DNA of 64,000 nucleotides from Larkinella soli (GTDB taxonomy: Bacteria > Bacteroidota > Bacteroidia > Cytophagales > Spirosomataceae): assembly GCF_003703975.1 (NCBI RefSeq), contig NZ_QTJY01000001.1, positions 434,001 to 498,000 of the forward strand, read 5' to 3'. Positions 44,302 through 52,511 of the stretch are shown piece after piece. The translations under genes were made by a program, and so were the position numbers. The notes under the pieces are model-generated. The model was not told the DNA's origin, searched no databases, and saw only the letters and a list, made by a program, of their open reading frames with translations. Within the stretch, counting starts at the first letter, position 1, and every line of letters starts with the position of its first letter.

Positions 44302-44375
44302 TTACGAAAGGCTTCGTAACAAAGGTATACGAATCATTTCGTAGATGTCAAGCTTTATCTACGAATTTTTTCGTA
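44302..44375. promoter_or_regulatory. Triple BlaI operator array
   Basis: Three copies of TACGAA-N4-TTCGTA: TTACGAA-AGGC-TTCGTAA (44302-44319), TACGAA-TCAT-TTCGTA (44328-44343) and TACGAA-TTTT-TTCGTA (44360-44375), with centres 25 and 32 bases apart. Together they cover the blaI promoter. The arms are identical across copies while the spacers differ, as expected for protein-binding sites under selection. Confidence 0.8.
44320..44351 (-). promoter_or_regulatory. Promoter of the blaI-M56 operon
   Basis: Read on the minus strand, TTG (44351-44349) is followed after 21 bases by TACCTTTG (44327-44320), an exact TAnnTTTG -7 box. The -7 box lies between operator copies 1 and 2, and copy 2 fills the spacer. 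Confidence 0.7.
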
Positions 44376-44439
44376 ATAAAAGTTAAAAAGTGTTTCCCTT
44401 CAGAGGTTGTTTGGGGAAGGCTTGGTCATCGCGGAGCTT

Positions 44440-44712
44440 TGTCATCCCGAGGAACGAGGGATCCTGGAGCAGGGCGATCCGGTCTGAGTGGGTGCCGAAA
44501 CGGAGAACCACCCCCCGACCCCCTCCTTGCTAAGGAGGGGGAGTGCTCCGCCAGTTTCCAGAGATCGCGAAGCTACCCCCACCTTAGCAAGGAGGCCGGG
44601 CCGCCGTTGCGGGGCGGGGGGTGGTCTCCGGACGCAGGAGGACGTTTGTGGCTACGCATGGCCCATCTGCCTGAGCCCCGAGGCACAGGGTCCCTCCTGC
44701 GTCGGGATGACA
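44440..44712. repeat. TGTCATCCCGA repeat, third copy, with an inserted cassette
   Basis: The outer arms are TGTCATCCCGA (44440-44450) and TCGGGATGACA (44702-44712), with inner arms GAGGGATCC and GGTCCCTC as in the copy at 17798. The copy is about 270 bases rather than about 90 because a C/G-run element (44508-44625) sits inside it. The gap 44245-44896 contains no real gene; short frames across it are repeat translations. Confidence 0.8.
44508..44625. repeat. C/G-run cassette nested in the third TGTCATCCCGA copy
   Basis: It begins CCACCCCCCGACCCCCTCC, then CTTGCTAAGGAGGGGG, and ends CCACCTTAGCAAGGAGG then GCGGGGCGGGGGGTGG. Its ends are inverted copies of each other and match the repeat units at 27026-27253. 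Confidence 0.75.
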
Positions 44713-44896
44713 AACATGCGGAAGGACAAACCGGTCGGGATGGAAAATACCGCCCTCACGGTTCTGACTGACGCTTCCCCGGAGGTGGTCCAGAGAACCC
44801 CTTGCTTCCCGGGAATAAAAAAGCTTGCAAACTTCAATCAATAAAACTATAATTATCGTTAGATGAAAGACTGAGAAGTTCAAACCCCTGAAACCC

Positions 44897-46357
44897 ATGA
44901 AACTCACCATAACTCTTTTTTGCCTGCTGCTTTGCCTTCGGACGTTGGCCCAACCGGTTTGCCTGAGCCGGGAGGAACATGATAAGGTAGCCGCCCAACT
45001 GGCCAGACAATATACCCTTCTGGCCGATCAGGTAGACCCGGGAAACCGGACCCGGTCGCCGGGCATTCGGATGGATTGGGAGAAAACCGAAGGCGAGAAA
45101 AAGATGGCCGGGATTTATTCGGAAGTAACCAATGCCGTTCGGGAGGAGTTCAGGAAAGCCGGCCTGCTTCAGGACGGCGCCTATGATCTGATGCTAACCC
45201 TATATGGAAATCCGGACGGCTCGATCCGGCAGGGAAGCTTCTTTCTTGCCGTTCTGGGGAACCGGCCGGACACGGCCGTCCAGAATGCGCAGGAGCCGAT
45301 GCGGGCGCTGGTGTGCCGCTGGATGGCGGATTACCGGCTTCCGGTGACGGTGGAACGGCCGTTCCGGCTGGGAATGAATGTGCCGATCGGAAAACTTGTC
45401 TCCGCCCCCCGCCGTCCCCGCCGGGGACCGGGCATCATGGCGACTCTGGAAGACGCCCGGAAAACCGACCGGCCCGACACGGTTCGGTTGCTGGCCCTCA
45501 ATAGTCTGGGACTGAATACCGTTCCGGAGGAAATTTACCGGTTTCCGAATCTGGAAGATCTGGACCTGAGCAACAATGCCCTGACGAAAATCCCGGCAAA
45601 AGTCTTCGGTATTCCCAAACTCCGGCAACTCAACCTGACGGGAAACCCGCTGGGGAACGAGGGGCTGAAAGGGGTGCCGAACGACCACTTAAAAGTTCTC
45701 AATCTGCAACGAACCGGCCTGACCACCATCCCGAAGGCAATTCTGGAAAACCGGGGGCTGACGAGCCTGTGGCTGGGATACAACGATCTGTCGAAAGGAC
45801 TGGATATACGGCTCCTCCGCAGGCTCCGGCATCTGAACGACCTCAACCTGTACCGCTCGAACCTCTCCGAATTGCCTTCCTCCCTCGGTCGGCTGAAGCG
45901 GCTGGAAGTGCTTGATCTGTATTACAACCAGATCCGGGGGCTGCCTGAAAAACTGAGTCGACTGCGCCGGCTGCAGCAACTGGCCGTGTCGCACAACCGC
46001 CTGGCTGCTTTACCGAAACGGATCGGAAAACTACGCTCCCTCCATACCCTCTATACGCACCATAATTCTCTGAGCGCGCTCCCGAAAAGCATCCGGAAGC
46101 TGCGCAAACTGCAAATCCTGGACATCAGCGACAACGCCTTTACCCAAATTCCCGACCATCTTGCCGGCCTTTCCGCCCTGGAAGATCTCAACCTGGGCCA
46201 CAATCGCCTGGCCCAGCTGCCTCCGTCTCTCGGCCGGCTCAAAAACCTCCGGAAATTGTATCTGCGCGGAAATCCGGCCCTTGACGGCAACCAGGCCACG
46301 GCCGCGCTGCCCGTGATCCGGCAGCTAGAAGGAAACCGCACGGAAGTGCAATACTAA
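44897..46357 (+). CDS. Secreted leucine-rich-repeat protein
   Basis: A 486-residue protein with a signal peptide (MKLTITLFCLLLCLRTLAQ). Residues about 20-180 form an N-terminal domain of no recognised family, with QARQYTLLADQVDP-like helices and a TYGNPDG-containing strand region. Residues about 185-480 contain about eleven LRR units of the LxxLxLxxNxLxxLPxxIGxL type, for example RLEVLDLYYNQIRGLPEKLSRL and KLQILDISDNAFTQIPDHLAGL. LRRs bind proteins or glycans; the target is unknown. It is a single gene with the repeat island upstream and a terminator downstream. Confidence 0.85.
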   Translation: MKLTITLFCLLLCLRTLAQPVCLSREEHDKVAAQLARQYTLLADQVDPGNRTRSPGIRMDWEKTEGEKKMAGIYSEVTNAVREEFRKAGLLQDGAYDLMLTLYGNPDGSIRQGSFFLAVLGNRPDTAVQNAQEPMRALVCRWMADYRLPVTVERPFRLGMNVPIGKLVSAPRRPRRGPGIMATLEDARKTDRPDTVRLLALNSLGLNTVPEEIYRFPNLEDLDLSNNALTKIPAKVFGIPKLRQLNLTGNPLGNEGLKGVPNDHLKVLNLQRTGLTTIPKAILENRGLTSLWLGYNDLSKGLDIRLLRRLRHLNDLNLYRSNLSELPSSLGRLKRLEVLDLYYNQIRGLPEKLSRLRRLQQLAVSHNRLAALPKRIGKLRSLHTLYTHHNSLSALPKSIRKLRKLQILDISDNAFTQIPDHLAGLSALEDLNLGHNRLAQLPPSLGRLKNLRKLYLRGNPALDGNQATAALPVIRQLEGNRTEVQY

Positions 46358-46364
46358 TGGAATT

Positions 46365-46422
46365 GTAGAATGATTGAATTTTGAATGAGTGAATGTTAAC
46401 ATTCGATCATTCTACTGCTTTT
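46365..46422. terminator. Terminator between LRR and thioesterase genes
   Basis: GTAGAATGATTGAAT and ATTCGATCATTCTAC pair around a loop that contains the palindrome GAATGTTAACATTC, followed by TGCTTTTTT. It overlaps the 3' end of the convergent thioesterase gene. Confidence 0.7.
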
Positions 46423-46925
46423 TTGATCTGTTTGATGCGTTCGTTGAAGCTGAGGTTGTGGAAATCGACGTCGCGGACGCAGATGGTGTTCAGGAAATCC
46501 ATCACTTCGGGGGAGTGCGGGATCCTCTTGCCGGTCAGGACGCTCACATATTTAGAAGTCATCCACAGGACGTTTTTCAACTGTTTGCCCCCGTCATCGG
46601 TCATATAGTACTCGGTGACGAGCGTATCTTCGTTGCAATAAATCAGCCTCGACCGAATCCGGATCCATTCGCTGACCATAGCCGGGCGGACATAAGCGAT
46701 TTGATGCTGATACACCACCCAAGAGGTATTGTACTCGCGAAACAACTGCAACAGACTGAAGTTATAGAGTTTGGCAACCTGGTCTTCGCGGGCATTGAAG
46801 TAATAATCGAAATACTTTGAATTGTTAAGATGCTGAAGAGGGTCGCAATCCTGGAAACGGATCATCACACGGGATTCGGTTTCAGTCGGATAGGTTTTGC
46901 TGGGATCGAGAATGATCATGGACAA
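46407..46925 (-). CDS. Acyl-CoA thioesterase-like (hotdog fold) protein
   Basis: A 172-residue 4HBT-type hotdog protein. The signature is IRFQDCDPLQHLNNSKYFDYYFNAREDQ, with the catalytic-type Asp in DCDPLQHLNN, followed by SWVVYQHQIAYVRPA and RSRLIYCNEDTLVTEYYMTDD strands. Such enzymes hydrolyse acyl-CoA thioesters in the cytoplasm; chain specificity cannot be read from the sequence. It is divergent from the DUF2147 gene. The start could be Met1 or Met3 (46919). Confidence 0.86.
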   Translation of the reverse strand: MSMIILDPSKTYPTETESRVMIRFQDCDPLQHLNNSKYFDYYFNAREDQVAKLYNFSLLQLFREYNTSWVVYQHQIAYVRPAMVSEWIRIRSRLIYCNEDTLVTEYYMTDDGGKQLKNVLWMTSKYVSVLTGKRIPHSPEVMDFLNTICVRDVDFHNLSFNERIKQIKKAVE

Positions 46926-47082
46926 ATGGGGGATGGAATACCGCTTAAGACTTTTTTGGGCAAAAATACCAACAATCCTCGTCCTGTATTCCGTTCCCTA
47001 CTTTTCGGTTACCTTGTTTTTTGCTATTTTTACCATAAAAACGACAATTTTTGAGAAAGAAAATTTCGTACATGCAGCACCT

Positions 47083-47532
47083 ATGAAAACCTTACGTACG
47101 CTTGCCTATTCGCTTACCCTTTTAATTACCTTCTGCGGCTTTACTCCTACCTTCGACCCGGACGCCGTTCTGGGCACCTGGTTGAACGGGACCCGGCGCG
47201 GTCATGTGCAGATTTACAAACAGGGAGATGCCTACTATGGGAAAATCGTCTGGCTGAGAGAACCCAACGACCCCCAGACGGGTAAACCCAAAACCGACCG
47301 GAAGAACAGCCTGGCCGTGCTCCGCAACCGCCCCATTCTCGGTCTCGACGTCATGAAGGGCTTCATGTATGACGGAAAGAATGTCTGGGAAGACGGCAAA
47401 ATCTACAACCCGGAAGACGGCAAGGAATACAGCTGCAAGATGACCATGCGCACCCCCAATATTCTCGATGTCCGCGGGTATATCGGCATTTCCCTCCTGG
47501 GCAATACGCAAACATGGACCCGGGTAAAATAG
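47083..47532 (+). CDS. DUF2147 family exported protein
   Basis: A 149-residue protein with a signal peptide (MKTLRTLAYSLTLLITFCGFTPTF). The mature part matches DUF2147: the VLGTWLNGTRRGHVQIYKQGDAYYGKIVWL block, PILGLDVMKGFMYDGKNVWEDGKIYNPEDGKEYSCKM, and a C-terminal YIGISLLGNTQTWTRV. It is a small beta-barrel-like exported protein of unknown function. The ATG at 47083 is used because the longer upstream frame has no start-site support and no sensible N-terminus. Confidence 0.9.
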   Translation: MKTLRTLAYSLTLLITFCGFTPTFDPDAVLGTWLNGTRRGHVQIYKQGDAYYGKIVWLREPNDPQTGKPKTDRKNSLAVLRNRPILGLDVMKGFMYDGKNVWEDGKIYNPEDGKEYSCKMTMRTPNILDVRGYIGISLLGNTQTWTRVK

Positions 47533-47572
47533 TTATAGGGTTAATTACTCACGTTAAAACCTTATAATTGCC

Positions 47573-47758
47573 ATGAACGAGACAACCATGAAAGGCGGCT
47601 GGAATGAGCTGAAAGGCAAAATCAAACAAGCCTACGGCGACCTGACCGACGACGACCTGGCCTACGAGGAAGGCCAGCAGGACGAAATGTGGGGCAAGCT
47701 CCAGCAGAAAACCGGTAAAACAAAAGACGAAATCCGGAAAGCCATTGCCGACCTTTAA
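47573..47758 (+). CDS. CsbD-family stress protein
   Basis: A 61-residue helical, charged cytoplasmic protein of the CsbD family ([44 protein letters not shown]). CsbD-like proteins are small general-stress proteins of unknown mechanism. It is 40 bases downstream of the DUF2147 gene and may share a transcript with it. A strong terminator follows. Confidence 0.93.
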   Translation: MNETTMKGGWNELKGKIKQAYGDLTDDDLAYEEGQQDEMWGKLQQKTGKTKDEIRKAIADL

Positions 47759-47773
47759 GCAAAAATGGCCCAT

Positions 47774-47814
47774 AATGAAAAGAGACAGCTTTCGGGCTGT
47801 CTCTTTTCATTTTC
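47774..47814 (+). terminator. Terminator after csbD-like gene
   Basis: AATGAAAAGAGACAG pairs with CTGTCTCTTTTCATT across an 8-base loop; T-rich tail. Confidence 0.9.
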
Positions 47815-47963
47815 AGGGAGTTCGACGCTGAGAAAACCGGGTCGGCCCTAATTTTTGTTAAATCTCCCTCATTGCCCCCCTCCCGCCTTGCTAATGCGGT
47901 GAGAATCGTGTAATTATACCTTCCTTTACTTCCACAGTTCCTTAACGCTTTCACCTTTACCGT

Positions 47964-50768
47964 ATGCTTCCTCAACGCTTCAAGGCCCGATGGCTGCCGG
48001 TTCTGGCGGCCGGCCTGCTCCACTTTCACTTCCTTTCCGCCCAGAACCTGCCCGAGGGCGTGACAAAAGTAACCTCCGTGGAAGGGATCACCGAATACCA
48101 GCTGAAAAACGGCCTGCGGGTCCTGCTGTTTCCCGATCCCTCCAAACCGACCGTCACGGTGAACATGACCTACCTCGTGGGGTCCCGGCACGAAGGCTAC
48201 GGCGAAACCGGCATGGCTCACCTGCTCGAACACCTGGTCTTCAAAGGCTCCACCAAACACAAGAACATCCCGCAGGAACTAACCGAACACGGCTGCTGGC
48301 CCAACGGCACCACCTGGTACGACCGCACCAACTATTTCGAGACCTTCTCGGCCAACGACGAGAATCTCAAGTGGGCGCTCGACCTCGAATCGGACCGCAT
48401 GGTGAACTCGTTCATCGCGGCCAAAGACCTCGAAACCGAGTTCAGCGTGGTGCGGAATGAATTCGAGATGGGTGAAAACTCCCCGCAGTACGTTCTGATG
48501 GAGCGGGTGCTGGCATCGGCCTACCTCTGGCACAACTACGGCAAGTCGACCATCGGCAGCCGGGAAGACATCGAAAAGGTTCCTATCGAAAACCTGCAGG
48601 CGTTTTACCGCAAGTTCTACCAGCCGGACAACGCCATCCTGCTGGTGGCGGGCAAGTTCGACGAAGCGAAAACCATCGGCCTCATCGACCAGTATTTCAG
48701 CCCCATTCCGAAACCGACCCGGGTGCTGCCTAAAACCTACAGCGTGGAACCCACGCAGGACGGTGAGCGCTCGGTCAGTCTCCGTCGCGTCGGCGATACC
48801 CAGGGCGTGGCCTGCGCCTACCACACACCCTCCGGCTCGCATCCCGATTATGCCGTACTCGACGTGCTGGTCGAACTGCTGACGAATGAACCTTCCGGCC
48901 GGCTGTACAAATCGCTGGTGGAAGGCAAGAAAGCCGCCTACCAGTATGGCTGGACGCCCTCCCTCCACGACCCCGGCTTTGCCTACTTCTACGCCGAGGT
49001 CCGCAAGGAACAGTCGCTCGATTCGGCCCGGACCCTCATGCTCGGTACCTTTGACGAACTGGCCCGCCGGGCTCCGACCGCCGAGGAAGTCGAGCGTTCC
49101 AAAACCAAACTCCTGAAAGACATCGACCTGATGTTCAAGAATGCCGACCGGGTGGGCCTGAACCTCAGCGAATGGATGGCGGCCGGCGACTGGCGGCTGA
49201 TTTTCCTCTACCGCGACCGCCTGAAAAAAGTAACCCCGGCCGATGTCCAGCGGGTGGCCGCAGCTTACTTCAAACCTTCCAACCGGACCGTGGGCGTTTT
49301 CGTCCCGGACCAGAAACCCGACCGCGCCGAAATCCCGGAATCGCCCGACGTGATGGCCATGGTAAAAGATTATAAGGGAGACCAGAGCCTGTCGGCCGGA
49401 GAAGCCTTCGACCCCTCCCCGGCCAACATCGACGCCCGCACCAAACGGGGCCAGGAGGGATTAGGAATTAAATACGCCCTCCTGCCGAAATCCACCCGGG
49501 GCAACTCCGTCAATCTGTCGCTGCGACTGCGCTACGGCGATGAACAGAGCCTGATGAACAAGGGATTGGCGGCCCGCTTTGCGGCATCGATGCTGGAACG
49601 GGGAACGAAGACCCGCACCTACCAGCAAATCCGGGACGAACTGGACCGGCTTCAGGCCCAGGCCAGCGTGTGGGGCTATGGACAATCGGCCGACATCCGG
49701 ATCGAAACCTCGAAGGAGAACCTGCCCGCGGTGATGAACCTCGTGATGGATTGCCTGAAAAACTCCACGTTCCCGGCGGCCGAATTCGAGAAGCTGAAGC
49801 AGGAAGCCCTGGCAAACATCGAGTCACAGAAACAGGAACCGCAGGCCATTGCCCAGAACGTGGCCGAGCGGCTGATGAACCCCTACCCCAAAGGCCACAC
49901 CTTCTACACGATGACCTTCGATGAGGAAATCGAAGCCATCAAGGCGCTCAAGCTGGAGGAGGTAAAGCAGTTTTACAAGGATTTCTACGGCGCCCAGAAC
50001 GCCACCATCGCGGTGGTCGGGGCCTTCGACGAAGCCGCTATGCGTAAAACCATCCGCGACGGCCTGGGCAGCTGGAAAGCCGCCAAACCGTATACCCGGA
50101 TCCCGTTATCCCTCTTTGCCGACGTCAAGCCGGAGGTGAAGTCCATCCAGACCAATGATAAGGCCAACGCCATGTTCGTTGCCGGCATGAAGCTCCCGCT
50201 GCGCGACGACGACCCGGACTTTCCGGCCGTTTACATGGCCAACTACATTCTCGGCGACGGCTTTCTGAACTCCCGGCTGGCCACCCGGGTCCGGCAGAAG
50301 GAGGGCATCAGCTACGGGATCGGGTCATTTCTGTACGCCGACGATAACGATAAGGTCGGCAATTTCGGCTCCTACGCGATCTATAACCCGGAAAACGCCG
50401 AAAAGCTGGATCAGGCGTTCCGGGAAGAGGTGGAAAAACTGCTGAAGGAAGGCGTCACGGCCGAGGAACTCAAATCGGCCAAAGCCGCCGTCCTCCAGAA
50501 CAATCAGGTCGAGCGTTCGCAGGACGGCATTCTGGCCGGAAAATGGACCCAGTACCTAACCAAAAAGGAACCGCGCACCTTCGCCTACGACGCCGAGCTG
50601 GAGAAACGAATCGCAGCACTGACCCCCGAACAGGTCAACGCGGCCGTGAAGAAATACATCGATTACTCCAGGCTGACGATGGTGAAAGCCGGTGATTTTG
50701 AAAAGGCGTCTAAAAAACTGACCGAGAAACAGGCTCCCGCGAGTGTGGGCGGAGCAAAAAATAAGTAA
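47964..50768 (+). CDS. M16-family zinc protease, two-domain secreted form
   Basis: A 934-residue exported peptidase with a signal peptide (about 1-26, ending FLSAQ). The active M16 unit (about 35-470) has the inverted zinc motif HLLEH at 86-90, with a downstream glutamate in EFSVVRNEFEMG. The second, catalytically silent M16-like unit (about 490-930) has the repeated fold (GLAARFAASMLERGTKTR) without the zinc motif. This is the pitrilysin/PqqL-like fused form that folds into a closed chamber and degrades small peptides in the periplasm. It has its own promoter region and terminator. Confidence 0.95.
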   Translation: MLPQRFKARWLPVLAAGLLHFHFLSAQNLPEGVTKVTSVEGITEYQLKNGLRVLLFPDPSKPTVTVNMTYLVGSRHEGYGETGMAHLLEHLVFKGSTKHKNIPQELTEHGCWPNGTTWYDRTNYFETFSANDENLKWALDLESDRMVNSFIAAKDLETEFSVVRNEFEMGENSPQYVLMERVLASAYLWHNYGKSTIGSREDIEKVPIENLQAFYRKFYQPDNAILLVAGKFDEAKTIGLIDQYFSPIPKPTRVLPKTYSVEPTQDGERSVSLRRVGDTQGVACAYHTPSGSHPDYAVLDVLVELLTNEPSGRLYKSLVEGKKAAYQYGWTPSLHDPGFAYFYAEVRKEQSLDSARTLMLGTFDELARRAPTAEEVERSKTKLLKDIDLMFKNADRVGLNLSEWMAAGDWRLIFLYRDRLKKVTPADVQRVAAAYFKPSNRTVGVFVPDQKPDRAEIPESPDVMAMVKDYKGDQSLSAGEAFDPSPANIDARTKRGQEGLGIKYALLPKSTRGNSVNLSLRLRYGDEQSLMNKGLAARFAASMLERGTKTRTYQQIRDELDRLQAQASVWGYGQSADIRIETSKENLPAVMNLVMDCLKNSTFPAAEFEKLKQEALANIESQKQEPQAIAQNVAERLMNPYPKGHTFYTMTFDEEIEAIKALKLEEVKQFYKDFYGAQNATIAVVGAFDEAAMRKTIRDGLGSWKAAKPYTRIPLSLFADVKPEVKSIQTNDKANAMFVAGMKLPLRDDDPDFPAVYMANYILGDGFLNSRLATRVRQKEGISYGIGSFLYADDNDKVGNFGSYAIYNPENAEKLDQAFREEVEKLLKEGVTAEELKSAKAAVLQNNQVERSQDGILAGKWTQYLTKKEPRTFAYDAELEKRIAALTPEQVNAAVKKYIDYSRLTMVKAGDFEKASKKLTEKQAPASVGGAKNK

Positions 50769-50798
50769 CTTATTTTCAGACTGAAAGAGTAAATTTCG

Positions 50799-50831
50799 GT
50801 AACGCGGGCCACCGGTCCGCGTTACTTTTTT
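50799..50831 (+). terminator. Terminator of the M16 protease gene
   Basis: GTAACGCGG and CCGCGTTAC form a 9-base stem with a GC loop, then TTTTTT. Confidence 0.92.
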
Positions 50832-50872
50832 GCCCGTTTTCCTTCTAAAAGGGTAACATTTCTGCACTTTTC

Positions 50873-51253
50873 ATGGAGGACAACGGGCGGTCGAATCCTT
50901 TCGGCCTGATAGCAAGGTTATTGCCGGAATGGGGTCAGGCGGCCGATGAGCTGTATCGGAATTATCATACCATAGACCGGATCATCTCCCAGGCCGGACA
51001 ACTGCCGCTCCGCCGTAAAGACCGCAGGCGGCTCGTCGACCTGCGGACCCGCCTGCTGGATACACTGGCCGCCCTGATTCAGGACCTCCCTTCCTCCCAC
51101 CGCCGTCTGGGCCGGAGCGGACGGGCGTGGCAGGACCATTTCCATGCCCATGCCGAAATGCTGAAGGGCCTCAATGCGGAGATCGGTTCCATCCTGAGCG
51201 ACGTACGGACACGTTACCCGCAGGTAAAAAGCGGGCCGGACGAAACGCTTTGA
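50873..51253 (+). CDS. Hypothetical protein, helical and basic
   Basis: A 126-residue soluble protein with no signal peptide or membrane segment. It is predicted mostly helical (RLVDLRTRLLDTLAALIQDLP, AWQDHFHAHAEMLKGLNAEIGSILSDVRTRY), Arg-rich in the middle. I do not recognise a family. It is preferred over the opposite-strand frame (50918-51286) because it starts just after a terminator with an ATG in clear intergenic DNA and has typical residue usage. A small gene follows 38 bases downstream. Confidence 0.6.
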   Translation: MEDNGRSNPFGLIARLLPEWGQAADELYRNYHTIDRIISQAGQLPLRRKDRRRLVDLRTRLLDTLAALIQDLPSSHRRLGRSGRAWQDHFHAHAEMLKGLNAEIGSILSDVRTRYPQVKSGPDETL

Positions 51254-51291
51254 CGATCCGGCGGCAGATTGTATATTCCAAACCATTGCCG

Positions 51292-51471
51292 ATGAACGAT
51301 TCCATTCTGGTAAAAGAACTGATTCACCGGCTGAAAACCACCGGCGATCCTGCCCTCTTCGATACCCTGTTCCTGCTGTACGTGTATCGCTACCGTCAGG
51401 TCCTTCAGAACACCGTATACTTTACCGTCCGGGAGTCGGACCGGCGAGACCTGCCCGGACCGCTCAGATAG
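51292..51471 (+). CDS. Small hypothetical protein, possible sigma-70 region 2 remnant
   Basis: A 59-residue product starting MNDSILVKELIHRLKTTGDP and ending RESDRRDLPGPLR. The pattern (ELIHRLKTTGDPALFDTLFLLYVYRYRQVL) is like the start of an ECF sigma factor region 2, but the frame stops before the rest of region 2 and all of region 4, and no continuation is found downstream. It could be a decayed sigma gene or an unrelated small protein. The ATG at 51292 is close behind the upstream hypothetical gene. Confidence 0.45.
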   Translation: MNDSILVKELIHRLKTTGDPALFDTLFLLYVYRYRQVLQNTVYFTVRESDRRDLPGPLR

Positions 51472-51581
51472 TTTCCCGCTATTATTAAAATTAATCGTTA
51501 CCATTTAAAAAATTAATCGGCCAGCTCTGGAAATATTTCTATTTCTTTGCTGTTGAATCGGTATTAGAGCAACGTCGATGA

Positions 51582-52499
51582 ATGATGAATACGGTTTTTG
51601 TTAAAAAAGTAAGCTCTCCCCGGGTAACCCTCTGGCTGGCCCTGGCCTCGGTTTATACACTCTGGGGCTCAACCTACCTGTTTATCCACTTCATGACCGA
51701 GAAGATGCCGCCCCTGTATATGGCGTCGCTCCGGTTGAGTACGGCGGGCCTGATCCTGTATCTCTACGCCCGGCTGACCGGTACGCCGGTTCCCGGCCTG
51801 AAACAATGGCTGTCGGCCGGAAGCATCGGGATTCTGCTGCTGACCATTGCCAACGGCTGCATGTCGATGGCGATTCAGTATGTGCCGACGAGCATCGCGG
51901 CCCTGATTTCGGCCACCGTCCCCCTGTTCATCATTCTGTTCAACTGGATCGGCTTCAGCCATGTGAAGCCCTCCCGGCTTTCGCTGGCGGGCCTGGCGGT
52001 CGGGCTGATCGGCGTTTCGCTGCTGGTGCGGCCCGCCAATGCCGGCACGGCCTCCATGAACCACATTGGGGTCGGCATCGGCCTGATCATGATCGGAAAC
52101 ATTTCGTGGGCCTTCGGAACGCTCCTGTCCTCGCGGCTCTCGCTTCCTTCGCAGTTGATTTCCAGTGCCATCCAAATGCTGGTCGGCGGGGTCATGCTGT
52201 TCATCTTCAGCATGTTTACCGAGAACGTCAGCCCTATCAGCATCAGTGAGGCTCCGGTGAAGGCCATCGGCGCCCTCGTCTATCTCATCATCTTCGGCTC
52301 GATCATCGGGTTCTCCTCCTTTGCGTGGCTGGCCCGGAACGCTTCTCCCCAACTGGTGGCGACCTATGCCTATGTCAACCCGGTGGTGGCGATGCTGCTC
52401 GGCTGGGCTTTTGCCGGCGAAACCCTCACGGGTCAGTCGATTCTGGCGGCATTGGTCATCCTCTCCGGCGTCGTGCTGATTACGCTCGGCAAAAAATAG
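51582..52499 (+). CDS. EamA/DMT-superfamily transporter
   Basis: A 305-residue inner-membrane protein with ten predicted helices in two EamA halves (about 18-150 and 160-300). Signatures include YTLWGSTYLFIHF at the start of half 1 and WAFGTLLSSRLSLPSQLIS at half 2. YedA/RhaT-like EamA proteins export or exchange amino acids, nucleosides or sugars; specificity cannot be inferred. The first codons (MMNTVFVKK) precede helix 1. The C-terminus is LITLGKK. Confidence 0.92.
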   Translation: MMNTVFVKKVSSPRVTLWLALASVYTLWGSTYLFIHFMTEKMPPLYMASLRLSTAGLILYLYARLTGTPVPGLKQWLSAGSIGILLLTIANGCMSMAIQYVPTSIAALISATVPLFIILFNWIGFSHVKPSRLSLAGLAVGLIGVSLLVRPANAGTASMNHIGVGIGLIMIGNISWAFGTLLSSRLSLPSQLISSAIQMLVGGVMLFIFSMFTENVSPISISEAPVKAIGALVYLIIFGSIIGFSSFAWLARNASPQLVATYAYVNPVVAMLLGWAFAGETLTGQSILAALVILSGVVLITLGKK

Positions 52500-52511
52500 G
52501 GCGGTTCGTAT

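Noticed and set aside
44439-44910. Several 100-120-codon frames across the repeat island upstream of the LRR gene
   Set aside because: They run through the nested palindromic repeats; residue composition (Pro/Gly/Arg runs) is repeat-derived.
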